A DNA stretch of 64,000 nt from Stigmatella aurantiaca (GTDB lineage: Bacteria > Myxococcota > Myxococcia > Myxococcales > Myxococcaceae), in NCBI RefSeq assembly GCF_900109545.1, contig NZ_FOAP01000015.1:1-64000 (forward strand), in the 5' to 3' direction. Below the pieces are notes generated by a model that made no database searches, was not told where the DNA came from, and worked only from the letters and a program-made list of their open reading frames with translations. Both the position numbers and the translations under genes were made by a program. Positions 7,960 to 17,790 of the stretch are shown one piece after another (the first letter of the stretch is position 1; each line of letters begins with the position of its first letter).

Positions 7960-9729
7960 ATGGGAATGAAGATCGGCAGATACGAGATCATCCGCAAGCT
8001 GGCGATGGGGGGCATGGCCGAAGTCTTCCTGGCCAAGGCCGCCGGTCCTCTGGGCTTCGAGAAGACGTTGGTGCTCAAGCGCATCCTCCCGCACCTGGCG
8101 GACGAGCCCACCTTCGTGGAGATGTTTCTCGCCGAGGCCAAGCTGGTCGCGCACCTGACCCATCCCAACATTGTCCAGATCTTCGACTTCGGCGAGGCGG
8201 ACAACGCGTACTTCCTGGCCATGGAGTACATCGATGGCCCGAACCTGCGCACGCTCATCAAGCGCGCCATCGCGCTCGACCATCCCTTGTCCCCTGCCAT
8301 TTGCGCGAAGATCGTCGCGGCGGCGTGCGAAGGTCTGGCCTACGCCCACGACTTCCGGGATCCGGTCACCCAGAATCCCATGGGCCTCATTCACCGCGAC
8401 ATCAGCCCGGACAACATCATGCTGTCGCGGCAGGGCACGGTGAAGGTGGCGGACTTCGGCATCGCCAAGGCCGCGGGCTACGGTCCTCAGACGCAAGAGG
8501 GCGTCCTCAAGGGCAAGCTCGCCTACATGGCGCCGGAGCAGCTCAAGGCAGCCCCCCTGGACCGGCGAGCCGACGTCTACGCGCTGGGCATCGTTCTCTA
8601 CGAGCTGCTCACCCGCTGCAAGCCCTTCGAGGCAACGACGGACGCCTCCCTCATGCGGGCGATCCTTTTCGAGGAGTTCGTTCCCGCCCAGGAGCGGCGC
8701 CCGGATCTCCCGGAGCCCCTGCAGCGGATTCTGGCCCGCGCGGTGGCACGCGAGCGTGATCAGCGCTACCCGGACTGTTTTGCCCTGCAGACAGACCTGG
8801 AACGCTTCGTCCTCGCCACCGGCGAGCCGTTGAGCAGCTTCTCCGTCTCGCGCCTCATCACCCAGCTGGGCCTCGAGCCCCAGGAGAGCGCGCCGTCCCC
8901 CAAACGGGAGGAGCGCACCCTTCATACCAATGCCCTGCGCGCCATCCTGGAGCCTGGGCAGCAGGAAGCGGCCCCCACGGAGCCTGCCACGCCCACCCCC
9001 GGGGGCCTCCTTCGGCCGGAGCTCAAGACGGCCCGGATCTCCAAGCCCGAGCACAAGGCGCTCTCCGCGGGAACCAACGCCCCCCTCGCCCCCTCCGCGC
9101 GCACGTCCGGGATCACCAGTGCCGGAAAGCCGAAAACCCCTCCGCCGGTCCCGTCCGCGGAGGACCTGGATGACATCGCCCAGTTCGAAGCCTCGCTGCG
9201 CAGCTCGGTCCGCCGGAGGCAGTGGCTGTTGCCCACCCTTCTCATCTTGACGGCGGTGGGAGGCGGCGGTCATTACCTCTGGCGCCACGGCGCGCTCCCC
9301 TTTCTGGCTGCCTCCTCGGCCGAAGCCGCCGTTGTGGCAACTCCCGAGTCCTCCGCCGAAGAGACCGCTCCCTCTCCTGCCCCCTCGGAAGCGCTCTTCG
9401 CGTCTCCTCAGCCCCTCATGGCGCAAGACGGACAGCCCGCTTCCGCTGGCGCGGCACCGGCCAGCGCGCCCACTCCCGAGGAAGCGAAGCCCGGCCTTCG
9501 CAGTGCCCCCGCCAAGAGCGGACTGGTCGACTTCCGCTTGGCCTCCGCCACCCGCGTCCTCCTCAATGGACAGGATGTGGGAGTCACTCCCTTCATGCCG
9601 CTGGAAATTCCCGAAGGCCGGCACACCGTCCGCTTCATCAATGCGAAGCTGGACAAGGACGTCACCCGTACCATCTCGGTCAAAGCGGGCCGCACGTACG
9701 TCCTGAAATACAACCTCAACACGAATTGA
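7960..9729 (+). CDS. Ser/Thr protein kinase with C-terminal PEGA domain
   Basis: This is a 589-residue Hanks-type kinase. The catalytic domain (about 7-275) has the glycine loop LAMGGMAEVF, the lysine in LVLKRI, HRDISPDN with catalytic D147, DFGIA and an activation segment ending MAPEQ. A Pro/Ala-rich linker follows, then one membrane helix (about 421-442) and a PEGA domain (about 515-589, VLLNGQDVGVTPF), predicted to lie outside the membrane. Such proteins are typical of myxobacteria and phosphorylate cytosolic targets in response to envelope signals. No clear ribosome-binding site precedes the ATG at 7960; a second ATG at 7966 is equally possible. The gene is transcribed alone or with the giant kinase 110 bases downstream. 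Confidence 0.92.
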   Translation: MGMKIGRYEIIRKLAMGGMAEVFLAKAAGPLGFEKTLVLKRILPHLADEPTFVEMFLAEAKLVAHLTHPNIVQIFDFGEADNAYFLAMEYIDGPNLRTLIKRAIALDHPLSPAICAKIVAAACEGLAYAHDFRDPVTQNPMGLIHRDISPDNIMLSRQGTVKVADFGIAKAAGYGPQTQEGVLKGKLAYMAPEQLKAAPLDRRADVYALGIVLYELLTRCKPFEATTDASLMRAILFEEFVPAQERRPDLPEPLQRILARAVARERDQRYPDCFALQTDLERFVLATGEPLSSFSVSRLITQLGLEPQESAPSPKREERTLHTNALRAILEPGQQEAAPTEPATPTPGGLLRPELKTARISKPEHKALSAGTNAPLAPSARTSGITSAGKPKTPPPVPSAEDLDDIAQFEASLRSSVRRRQWLLPTLLILTAVGGGGHYLWRHGALPFLAASSAEAAVVATPESSAEETAPSPAPSEALFASPQPLMAQDGQPASAGAAPASAPTPEEAKPGLRSAPAKSGLVDFRLASATRVLLNGQDVGVTPFMPLEIPEGRHTVRFINAKLDKDVTRTISVKAGRTYVLKYNLNTN

Positions 9730-9839
9730 GGCAGCCCCCCATGGACGAGCCGCTGGAGGGACAGCGGTAAGCGGCCGAGGCGTTCGCCGAGGCGGGCTAG
9801 AAGAATTTAGGAGGGACAGCGTGTACGCTCGTATCGCGC

Positions 9840-12800
9840 ATGCTGAACATTCCAGGGTACAGGGTTCTGGGCACGATTCGTGGGACGGGCTCGAACGTGC
9901 TGTTCCAGGCGGTGCGTGAGGCCGATGGCCTGCCCGTCATCATCAAGACGCCGATGGCCCCCTCCCCGGGGCCACAGGAGCGTGAGCGGTACCGCCGGGA
10001 GTTCGGCATCCTTCAGCGGCTGCGGGACGTGCGCGGGGTGGCCAGGCCCTATGCCTGTGAGCGGCTTCACGAGCGGCCCGTGTTGCTGCTGGAACGGGTC
10101 CAGGGCGCGTCGCTCGCCGAGTCCACCGGCCAGCCGATGGAGCTCTCCCTGCTCCTGCGCCTGGCCATCTCCTTGGCCTCGACGCTGGCGGAGATCCACC
10201 ATCGCCATGTCATCCACAAGGACATCAAGCCCTCCAACATCATCCTCGAGCCGTCGGGAGAAGGGCGGCTGATCGACTTCGGGGTGGCCACGCTGCAGAA
10301 GGTGGAGCACCTCGATGCGGCCCCCCCTCCCATCATCGAGGGAACGCTGGCGTACATGTCGCCCGAGCAGACGGGACGGATGAACCGGGGGCTGGATTAC
10401 CGCACCGACTTCTACTCCCTGGGCATCACGCTCTACGAGCTGTTGACGGGGAAGCGGCCGTTTCACGGGCGGGACGCGCTGGAATGGTTCCACGCGCACA
10501 TGGCCCAGGTCCCGGTGCCACCGCTCGAGCTCAACCCGGAGGTGCCGCCGGCGCTGTCGGCCATCGTGCTGAAGCTGTTGGCCAAGGCCGCGGAGGACCG
10601 CTACCAGAGCGCCGAGGGGCTCAAGGCCGACCTGGAGCGGTGCAGGGAGGCGCTGGGAGAGAAACGGCCCGCCATGTTCACGCTGGGTGAGCGCGACACG
10701 CCCAACCGGTTCCAGGTGCTGCCGCGGCTCTATGGCCGCGAGGCCCAGGTGGCCTCTCTGCTCCAGGGATTCGAGCGCGTCGCCCAGACGGGGCGCTCCG
10801 AGCTGTTCCTGATCAGCGGCTACTCGGGCATCGGCAAGTCCTCGGTGGTGCAGGAGCTGCACAAGCCGGTGGTGCAGCGGCGCAGCTTCTTCCTGAGGGG
10901 CAAGTTCGACCAGTTCCAGCGGGACATTCCCTATGCCACGCTGGTCCTGGCCATCCGTGAGCTGGTGCAACAGCAGCTGTCCGGGAGCGAGGAAGCGCTG
11001 GCGCGGTGGCGCGAGCGGCTGAACGGGGCATTGGGGGACGAGGGCCAGGTGCTCGTGGACCTGGTGCCGCAGCTCGAAGTGCTGTCGGGCCCGCAGCCAG
11101 CCCTTCAGGAGCTGCCTCCCCATGAGGCGCAGCACCGCTTCCACCGGGTGTTTCGCCAGTTTCTGCAGGTGTTTGCCGGCCCTGGCCACCCGCTCGTGGT
11201 GTTCCTGGATGATTTGCAGTGGGCGGACCTGTCCAGCCTGCAGCTCATTCAGCAACAACTGTCTCAGCCCGGTACGCTTCCGGTGTTGTGGCTCGGTGCC
11301 TACCGCGACAATGAAGTGAGCCCCGAGCATCCGCTGGTCTCCGTGCTGGAAGAGGTGCGCAAGGCGGGTGCGCCCATCACGGACATCCGGCTGGAGCCCC
11401 TGAGTCTGGCGCATGCTGGGCAGCTCGTGGCCGATGCCCTGCCTGGAGCGTCCCCGGAGGCGGCGGCCTCCCTGGCGAAGCTCGTGCACGAGAAGACGGG
11501 CGGAAATCCCTTCTTCCTCCTCCAGCTGATGACGGCGATGGACCAGGACGGCCTGCTGGTGCGCACCCCGGAGGGTGGGTGGCGATGGGACGCCGAAGCG
11601 GTCCAGCTTCGGGGCTACTCGGACAATGTCGTCGACTTCATGGTGGGCAAGCTTCGCCAGTTTCCCTCCGGAACGCAGCACCTGCTGCGGTTGGCGGCGT
11701 GCGTGGGCAACGCCTTCTCGCTCCAGCTGCTGGGCACCCTCGCGGGGCTGGAGGAGACCCCGGAGGTGGAGGACAGCCTGGCGCCCGCGCTCCAGGAAGG
11801 CATGCTGGTGCGCACCGGCCCGGAGCAATACCGGTTCCTGCATGACCGCATCCAGCAGGCCTCCCACTCCCTCTTCTCCGAGCAGGAGCGCAAGGAAGTC
11901 CACCTGCGCATCGGCCGGTGGATGCTCAAGGGCCTGTCCCAGGAGGCCGTGAGCGAGACGCTCTTCGACGTGGTGAGCCAGCTCAATGCCGGGGCGTCGT
12001 TGATCCACGAGCCCGAGGAGCGGCACGCCCTGGCGCGCTTGAACGCCGAGGCAGGCTGGAAGGCCGAGGCCGCGGTGGCGTTCCGCCCCGCCATCGCCTA
12101 CTTCACGGAGGCCTTCTCCCTCATCCCCGGAGACCCCTGGGAGACGGATTATGAGCTGGCCTTCCGGGTGAAGCAGGACTGGGCGCGGTGCGAGATGCAG
12201 ACGGGCAACGTGCCCGGGCTGCGCCGCCTGGCGGAGGAGCTTCATGCGCGGGCGAGGACCCGCGCGGACCTCACGGCCGCCTCCTGCCTGAGGGCCGACG
12301 CCCACATGCTCGTGGGCGAGATGCCGGCCTCCATCGCGTGCATGCTGGAGTGCCTGGCGCGGCTGGGCATCTGCCTGCAGCCCCACCCCTCCTTCGAGGA
12401 GGCCGCCGCGGCCCATGCGGAGACGTGGGCCCTGCTGGAGACACGCCCCATCGAGGGCCTCATCGGCCTGCCGCTCATGACCGATCCCGAGGTGAAGGTG
12501 ACGATGGGCGCGCTGGCCTCGCTCTACGTGAAGGCGTATGTCACCGACAGACACCTGCTCATCATCGCCATGAGCCGCATGGTTGCCCTGTCGCTGCGCC
12601 ACGGCTTCACCGGGGACGCCGTGACAGGCTTCGGCTGGTTCGGGTTGCTCTCGGCGCTCGTCTTCAAGAAGTACCGGGAAGGCTATGCCTTGAGCCTGCT
12701 CTCCCGGGCGTTCGTCGACCGGTACAACCTGGCGGCACACCGGGCGAGCGCGCTGCTCACCCTGCAGTGCATCAGCTACTGGAGCCAGCCGCTTCCCGCG

Positions 12801-15158
12801 GTGCAGGAGATGATCCTCAGCGGATTTCAGCACGGGCTCCAGTCGGGGGACTTCTATACCGCCTCCTATTGCGTCGGCCCGATCATCTGGAACCGCCTCG
12901 CCATGGGACACAACCTGGAGGATGTCCACCAGGACGCGGTGATGCGGGCCGGCTTCTTGAGCAAGACCGGGCTCCCGGATCCCCAGCTCACGCTCCTGGC
13001 CTTCCATCGCCATGTGCAGCAGCTGCGCGGCCGCACGTCCTCGTTCAACACGATGAACGGGGAGGGCTTCGAGGAGCAGCAGTGCGAAGCCGGGTTGGAG
13101 CGTGGGTACCTGAGCAGCACCCAGTGTTGGTACTGGATCACCAAGCTCCAGGCCCGCTTCCTGTGTGGTGCCTACAGCGAGGCGCTCGAGGCCGCCGGGA
13201 GGGTCTCGGCGCTCCTGTGGTCCGTGACGGGGGCGATCTCCGTGAGGGAGTTCGAGCTCTACCGGGCCCTCAGCCTGGCGGCGCTCTTCGGGGAAGCCTC
13301 GCCAGAGGAGCAGCGGCGCTCCCTGGAAGCCATTGCGCGGCACCAGCAACAACTGGCGGAGTGGGCGGAGCAGTGTCCCGAGACGTTCCACGCCTGCGAG
13401 AGAATGGTGGCCGGGGAGCGGGCCCGCCTGGAGGGACGGCCGGACGAGGCGACGCGCGCGTACGAGGAGGCCATCCGCGCGGCGCGGGAGACCGGTGCTC
13501 CCCACCACCTGGGGATCGCCAGCGAGCTGGCGGCGAACTTCTGGCGCGCGCGGCAGGCGCCCATCGTCGCCCATGCCTTCGCGCGCGAGGCCCACGCGGC
13601 CTACCAGCAGTGGGGCGCCACGGGAAAGGCCCAGCACCTGGAGTCTCAGTGGCCGAACCTGGCGCCGGTGCAGGCCGCCGTGGACCATGACACCAGCAGC
13701 ACGGACTCGACCCGGATCGACGCGCTCACGGTGGTCAAGACCCAGCAGGCCATCTCCAGCGAGATCGAACTGGACCGGCTCGTCACCACGTTGATGCGGA
13801 CGGCCATCGAGAACGCCGGTGCCCAGCGGGGCGCCCTCCTGCTGCCCGCCGGGGACTCGCTCGGGGTGGCGGCCATCTCAGGGGATGTGCCGGGCAGCGT
13901 GTCCATCCCCTCGGACCCGGACACGGCCCACGCCCTGCCCTGGACGGTGCTGGCCTATGTCCGGCGGACGCGCGAGCACGTGCTCATTGGCGATGCCTCC
14001 AAGCCACACCCCTTCTCGTCCGATGCGTACCTGGCCCGCGGTGGGGCGCGCTCCGTGTTGTGCCTGCCCCTGGTACGGCACGAGCAGTTCTCCGGGGCGC
14101 TGTACCTGGAGAACAACCTGGCCGCCAATGCGTTCAACACCCAGCGGCTGGTCTTGCTGGGCCACATCGCCACGCAAGCCGCCATCTCCATCGAGAACGC
14201 ACGGCTGTACGCGGACGTGCAGCGCGCCAAGGGCGAACTGCGCAAGGCCAATGACGAGCTGGAGCAACGGGTGGAGGAGCGCACCCGCGAGCTGCGGGCG
14301 GCCCAATCCCGGTTGGTGGACACGGCGCGCGAGGTGGGCATGGCCGAGGTGGCCTCCAACGTCTTGCACAACGTGGGCAACGTGCTCACCAGCGCCGTCA
14401 TCAACCTGGAGATGATGCAACGGGCCGTGGGCGCCTCGCGGATTGGCAAGCTGAACCGGGCCACGGCGCTGCTCCTGAAGCACCGGGAGGATCTGGCAAG
14501 CTTCCTCGCCCGGGGGGCGCGCGGAGGAAATTTGCCGGACTACCTGGCCGCGCTGGCCGGCGAATTGCTCGGGGAGCAGAAGCACCTGATGGAGGACATG
14601 GAGATGATGGGCCGGTACATCGAGCACATCCGGGCCATCGTCCAGGTGCAGCAGACCTACGCCCGGACCTCGCTGATGCCGGAGGAGTGCGACCTGTCCC
14701 AGCTCATCCAAGACGCCCTGCGCATCCAGATGGTGGCGCTCCAGCGGCACGGCGTGTCCGTGAGGCGCGAGCTGGCGGCAGTCCCCAGGATGAAGGTGGA
14801 CAAGCACAAGGTGCTTCAGATTCTCATCAACCTCATCGCCAACGCGAAGTACGCGCTGGACGCGGTGCCGGAGGGGCAACGCAATCTGCGCGTGCGGCTG
14901 GGCATGGAGGGCAACTGGGTGCACATCCAGGTGGAGGATGATGGGATCGGGATCGCCCCGGGGGTGAAGGAGCGTCTGTTCTCGCACGGCTTCACCACGC
15001 GCAAGGACGGGCACGGCTTCGGGCTGCACTCCAGCGCACTGGCGGCCCAGATGCTGGGCGGCCAGCTGGTGCTGGAGAGTGAGGGGTTAGGCAAAGGCGC
15101 CGTGGCCACGTTGAAGCTGCCGCCCCGCCCTGAGTGGCGGGACAAGACCCGATCCTAA
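9840..15158 (+). CDS. Giant Ser/Thr kinase / AAA ATPase / GAF / histidine kinase fusion (copy 1)
   Basis: The 1772-residue protein fuses several signalling modules. An N-terminal Hanks-type kinase (about 1-270) has VIIK, HKDIKPSN with D128, DFGVA and MSPEQ. It is followed by a predictive ATPase module with Walker A GYSGIGKSS (near 327) and Walker B VVFLDDLQWAD (near 455). Next comes a long helical, TPR-like region, a GAF domain (about 1300-1450), and a histidine kinase with H1510 in NVLHNVGNVLTS, NLIANAKYAL, DDGIGI and GHGFGLHSS. This architecture is known from myxobacteria and cyanobacteria. The HRD motif reads HKD and the glycine loop is weak, but the catalytic residues remain. No membrane segment is present. 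A close paralogue lies at 19253. Confidence 0.92.
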   Translation: MLNIPGYRVLGTIRGTGSNVLFQAVREADGLPVIIKTPMAPSPGPQERERYRREFGILQRLRDVRGVARPYACERLHERPVLLLERVQGASLAESTGQPMELSLLLRLAISLASTLAEIHHRHVIHKDIKPSNIILEPSGEGRLIDFGVATLQKVEHLDAAPPPIIEGTLAYMSPEQTGRMNRGLDYRTDFYSLGITLYELLTGKRPFHGRDALEWFHAHMAQVPVPPLELNPEVPPALSAIVLKLLAKAAEDRYQSAEGLKADLERCREALGEKRPAMFTLGERDTPNRFQVLPRLYGREAQVASLLQGFERVAQTGRSELFLISGYSGIGKSSVVQELHKPVVQRRSFFLRGKFDQFQRDIPYATLVLAIRELVQQQLSGSEEALARWRERLNGALGDEGQVLVDLVPQLEVLSGPQPALQELPPHEAQHRFHRVFRQFLQVFAGPGHPLVVFLDDLQWADLSSLQLIQQQLSQPGTLPVLWLGAYRDNEVSPEHPLVSVLEEVRKAGAPITDIRLEPLSLAHAGQLVADALPGASPEAAASLAKLVHEKTGGNPFFLLQLMTAMDQDGLLVRTPEGGWRWDAEAVQLRGYSDNVVDFMVGKLRQFPSGTQHLLRLAACVGNAFSLQLLGTLAGLEETPEVEDSLAPALQEGMLVRTGPEQYRFLHDRIQQASHSLFSEQERKEVHLRIGRWMLKGLSQEAVSETLFDVVSQLNAGASLIHEPEERHALARLNAEAGWKAEAAVAFRPAIAYFTEAFSLIPGDPWETDYELAFRVKQDWARCEMQTGNVPGLRRLAEELHARARTRADLTAASCLRADAHMLVGEMPASIACMLECLARLGICLQPHPSFEEAAAAHAETWALLETRPIEGLIGLPLMTDPEVKVTMGALASLYVKAYVTDRHLLIIAMSRMVALSLRHGFTGDAVTGFGWFGLLSALVFKKYREGYALSLLSRAFVDRYNLAAHRASALLTLQCISYWSQPLPAVQEMILSGFQHGLQSGDFYTASYCVGPIIWNRLAMGHNLEDVHQDAVMRAGFLSKTGLPDPQLTLLAFHRHVQQLRGRTSSFNTMNGEGFEEQQCEAGLERGYLSSTQCWYWITKLQARFLCGAYSEALEAAGRVSALLWSVTGAISVREFELYRALSLAALFGEASPEEQRRSLEAIARHQQQLAEWAEQCPETFHACERMVAGERARLEGRPDEATRAYEEAIRAARETGAPHHLGIASELAANFWRARQAPIVAHAFAREAHAAYQQWGATGKAQHLESQWPNLAPVQAAVDHDTSSTDSTRIDALTVVKTQQAISSEIELDRLVTTLMRTAIENAGAQRGALLLPAGDSLGVAAISGDVPGSVSIPSDPDTAHALPWTVLAYVRRTREHVLIGDASKPHPFSSDAYLARGGARSVLCLPLVRHEQFSGALYLENNLAANAFNTQRLVLLGHIATQAAISIENARLYADVQRAKGELRKANDELEQRVEERTRELRAAQSRLVDTAREVGMAEVASNVLHNVGNVLTSAVINLEMMQRAVGASRIGKLNRATALLLKHREDLASFLARGARGGNLPDYLAALAGELLGEQKHLMEDMEMMGRYIEHIRAIVQVQQTYARTSLMPEECDLSQLIQDALRIQMVALQRHGVSVRRELAAVPRMKVDKHKVLQILINLIANAKYALDAVPEGQRNLRVRLGMEGNWVHIQVEDDGIGIAPGVKERLFSHGFTTRKDGHGFGLHSSALAAQMLGGQLVLESEGLGKGAVATLKLPPRPEWRDKTRS

Positions 15159-15163
15159 GAATC

Positions 15164-15190
15164 CAGGAGGAAGCCGGGCGCCGCCTCCTG
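15164..15190. terminator. Candidate bidirectional terminator hairpin
   Basis: CAGGAGG (15164-15170) and CCTCCTG (15184-15190) form 7-base arms between the convergent ends of the giant kinase and the lipoprotein gene. No long T-run follows, so the call rests on position and symmetry only. Confidence 0.35.
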
Positions 15191-15204
15191 ATGCCAGACG
15201 ATGC

Positions 15205-16590
15205 CTACAGCCTCGTGCTCTTCAGCAGCAGGCGCGCGTTCTCGTCGGGAAAGAAGCCGGGTGAGTAGATGTTCGCGTCCGTGACGAAGGCCTGGTCTCC
15301 GAGGATGGCCAGCTTCGGTCCGGTGGTGGAGCGGACAAACAGCGGCACCGCCAGCTGCGTCTCCGGCCAGCGCACCATGCCGTCCGTGCCGAAGGACGTG
15401 TCCAGGTCGCCATTGGCCTGGAGGCGGAAGAGCACGGGCTTCGCGTACACGTCCGCGAAGACGAGGATCTTCCCATCCGCCTGGATGCGCAGGCCGCTGA
15501 CGTCCACCACGTCGAGCACGCCCGCCGGCGCGGTGAGCTCCCGCACGCCCGCGGGGCCGAAGGTGACGTCCGGCTTGCCGTCCGCCGTGTACGCCACGAG
15601 CTTGAGCACGCCGTGCAGCTCGCCGCCGACCTTCACGTCCTGCCGTGAGCCCGCGAGCAGCAGGCCGCCGTTGGGCCGCGCCACCAGGGTGTGGGCCTGT
15701 CCGCCTTCGCTCTTCGCGATACCGGAGGTGCCGAACGTCATGTCCTGGCTGCCGCTGGAGGTGATGCGCACGGCCGCGAAGTGGTCCCCCCCGCCCAGCA
15801 CGACGCGGGAGCCCTGGAGCACCATGCCCTGCACGGACTCCGCGTCCGTGTACGCGCCGCCAATCCAGCTGCCCGCCGGGCTGCCCGCGGACTTGAACGC
15901 CGTGTCGAGCGAGCCGTCCGCGTTGTAGCGGATCAGCGCGAAGTCCTCGTCGAGCCCGTCGGACTTGGTCAGGAAGCCGCCGGCGTAGAAGCGGCCGTCG
16001 GCCAGGGGCAGGAGGCTGCGGACGGTGCCCACGAAGTCGACGGCGTTCTCCTCGCCGAAGTGCAGGCGCGAGCGGCCCGTCTTGTTGAAGCCCGTGTCCA
16101 GCTGGCCGTCGGGCCTGAGCTTCACCACCACGAAGTCTCGCGAATTCGAAGCGCTGCCGCCCCGGGCGAAGCCCGCGGCCAGGATGCTGCCGTCCGCGAG
16201 CACCGCCACCGTGTCCGCGCGGTCGTCCTGCTCACGCTGGCCGGAGATGGGGCCCTTGGTGGGCCCCTCGAAGTCGAGCACCACGGAGCCCTGCGTGCCG
16301 AACGACGTGTCCACCTCACCGGACGGGGTGTAGCGCCGCACGAGCAGATCCACGCCCGTGGTGGCCAGGTTCGCCTCGGTGGAGCCCACCACGACGAGGC
16401 CGCCCTGGGACACCGCGAGCGCCCGGCCCTCCTCGGCGGGGAGCTTCGTGCCGGCATCGGGTGCCGTCCCCCCGTCCGGGGGCGGATTGCCCTCCGAAGG
16501 GCCGTCGTCCCCTCCGCAGGCCCCGCCGCCCACGAGCAGGGCTCCTGCCGTCAGTACCGCCCACAACCTCTTGCGCACGCTGTGATTCAT
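15205..16590 (-). CDS. Lipoprotein with delta-60 repeats
   Basis: This 461-residue protein has a lipoprotein signal, with a positively charged start (MNHSVRKRLW) and a lipobox-like GGGAC at about residue 26. A Gly/Pro/Asp-rich linker follows. The body contains at least six delta-60 repeats with the D-T-S-F-G pattern: DTSFGTQGS, DTGFNKTGRS, DTAFKSAGSP, DMTFGTSGI, DVTFGPAGV and DTSFGTDGM. Such repeats probably build a beta-propeller exposed at the cell surface; their function is unknown. ATG at 16590 is chosen because it gives a proper signal peptide, while the upstream frame is Arg/Pro-rich. The lipobox lacks the usual Leu at -3, so lipidation is probable, not certain. Confidence 0.85.
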   Translation of the reverse strand: MNHSVRKRLWAVLTAGALLVGGGACGGDDGPSEGNPPPDGGTAPDAGTKLPAEEGRALAVSQGGLVVVGSTEANLATTGVDLLVRRYTPSGEVDTSFGTQGSVVLDFEGPTKGPISGQREQDDRADTVAVLADGSILAAGFARGGSASNSRDFVVVKLRPDGQLDTGFNKTGRSRLHFGEENAVDFVGTVRSLLPLADGRFYAGGFLTKSDGLDEDFALIRYNADGSLDTAFKSAGSPAGSWIGGAYTDAESVQGMVLQGSRVVLGGGDHFAAVRITSSGSQDMTFGTSGIAKSEGGQAHTLVARPNGGLLLAGSRQDVKVGGELHGVLKLVAYTADGKPDVTFGPAGVRELTAPAGVLDVVDVSGLRIQADGKILVFADVYAKPVLFRLQANGDLDTSFGTDGMVRWPETQLAVPLFVRSTTGPKLAILGDQAFVTDANIYSPGFFPDENARLLLKSTRL

Positions 16591-16813
16591 TCGAGCTGTC
16601 CCTTCCGGCCTGTCCGGTGCTGCCGCCGCACCGGGGTTACGCCGCCGGGGACATTTATTTCCGGCCGGGCAGGAGAGGGAGCCTCCGCCCCGGACCGGCT
16701 TCACGCAGAGTCCTTCCTCAGGGGGTGTCTCGGTGTGTCATGTTGATGTCAGGGCAGAGCGTCCCTCTCCGGCGTTCATCCCCCGGATACGCTCTTCCCC
16801 CAGGAGACGACGC

Positions 16814-17764
16814 ATGCTCCCCCCCATCACGCTCACCCAGCAGGGCGACTTCGCCGAATTCCTGGGCGATCTGCGCATCATCGCCTCGTCCATCGGACCC
16901 GATCGCTCCGCCTGCGTGCTGGCCGTGGAAGCGGCGGACGTGGAGGGAGTCTTCGCCCGGGAGGGAGAGCATGGCGGCTTCACCCCGTCCAGGACCCGGC
17001 GGCCCTACAAGGCCGTGGCCTTCCGGTACGACGGCCTGTCCTTCCACCGCACCGAGCTGCCAGAGGTGCCCTATGCCTTTCCCTTCATCCAGATCCTCGG
17101 GACGGGACACGTCCTCGTCGCCGGGAGCCGCTGCGGCTATTCGAAGGGACGCGCCGAACTGAACGCCTCGGTGTACACCCCCGAGGGCCAGCTGACGCAT
17201 CAACTGACCTTGGGAGATGGCATCCAGGACATCCAGGCCGCGCGCAACGGGGAGATCTGGGTTTCCTATTTCGATGAGGGGGTCTTCGGCAACCACGGAT
17301 GGACCGAGCCCCTCGGCGCCCCGGGCTTGGTCTGCTTCGGGCTGGAGGGCCAGGTGCTCTGGAACTTCACGGAGCCCAGCGGACTGGAGGCCATGGCGGA
17401 CTGCTATGCCTTGAACGTCGCCGATGACGCGACCTGGGCCTGCTACTACACGGGCTTCCCGGTGGTGCGCATCGCGCCGGACCGCACCACGCGCACCTGG
17501 AAGAACCCAGTCACGGGAGCCAGTGCCCTGACGGTCTCCCGAAGTCACGTGCTCCACTTTGGCGGGTACCAGGAAAAGCAGAGCCGCTGCACCGTCCAGC
17601 GTCTGGGAGACGGCTCCCTCACGGCGCCCCGCGAACTCACCTTGCTCCTGCCCACGGGAGAGCCCCTCACGGCCGGCACGGCCGTGGGCCGGGACTCGAT
17701 CCTGCACGCCTTCGTGGGCACCGGATGGTACCAGTTCGACCTGAACGAGCTGCCCGTGTGGTGA
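16814..17764 (+). CDS. Hypothetical protein, propeller-like
   Basis: The 316-residue protein starts at ATG 16814, eight bases after AGGAGA. No domain is recognised with confidence. Repeated short strands such as GTGHVLVAGSRCGYSKGR, NGEIWVSYFDEGVFGNHG and ATWACYYTGFPVVRI suggest a beta-propeller, as in NHL or WD-like proteins. No signal peptide is seen, so it is probably cytosolic. The gene lies 27 bases before a METTL25-like methyltransferase gene in the same direction, so the two are probably cotranscribed. The function cannot be inferred beyond that context. Confidence 0.7.
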   Translation: MLPPITLTQQGDFAEFLGDLRIIASSIGPDRSACVLAVEAADVEGVFAREGEHGGFTPSRTRRPYKAVAFRYDGLSFHRTELPEVPYAFPFIQILGTGHVLVAGSRCGYSKGRAELNASVYTPEGQLTHQLTLGDGIQDIQAARNGEIWVSYFDEGVFGNHGWTEPLGAPGLVCFGLEGQVLWNFTEPSGLEAMADCYALNVADDATWACYYTGFPVVRIAPDRTTRTWKNPVTGASALTVSRSHVLHFGGYQEKQSRCTVQRLGDGSLTAPRELTLLLPTGEPLTAGTAVGRDSILHAFVGTGWYQFDLNELPVW

Positions 17765-17790
17765 GCGGGGATAGAAAGCGTGGGCTGCGC

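Noticed and set aside
9807-13688. Long minus-strand frame opposite the first giant kinase
   Set aside because: Third-position GC bias creates long antisense frames; this one has no recognisable domain, and the plus strand is a clear multidomain protein.
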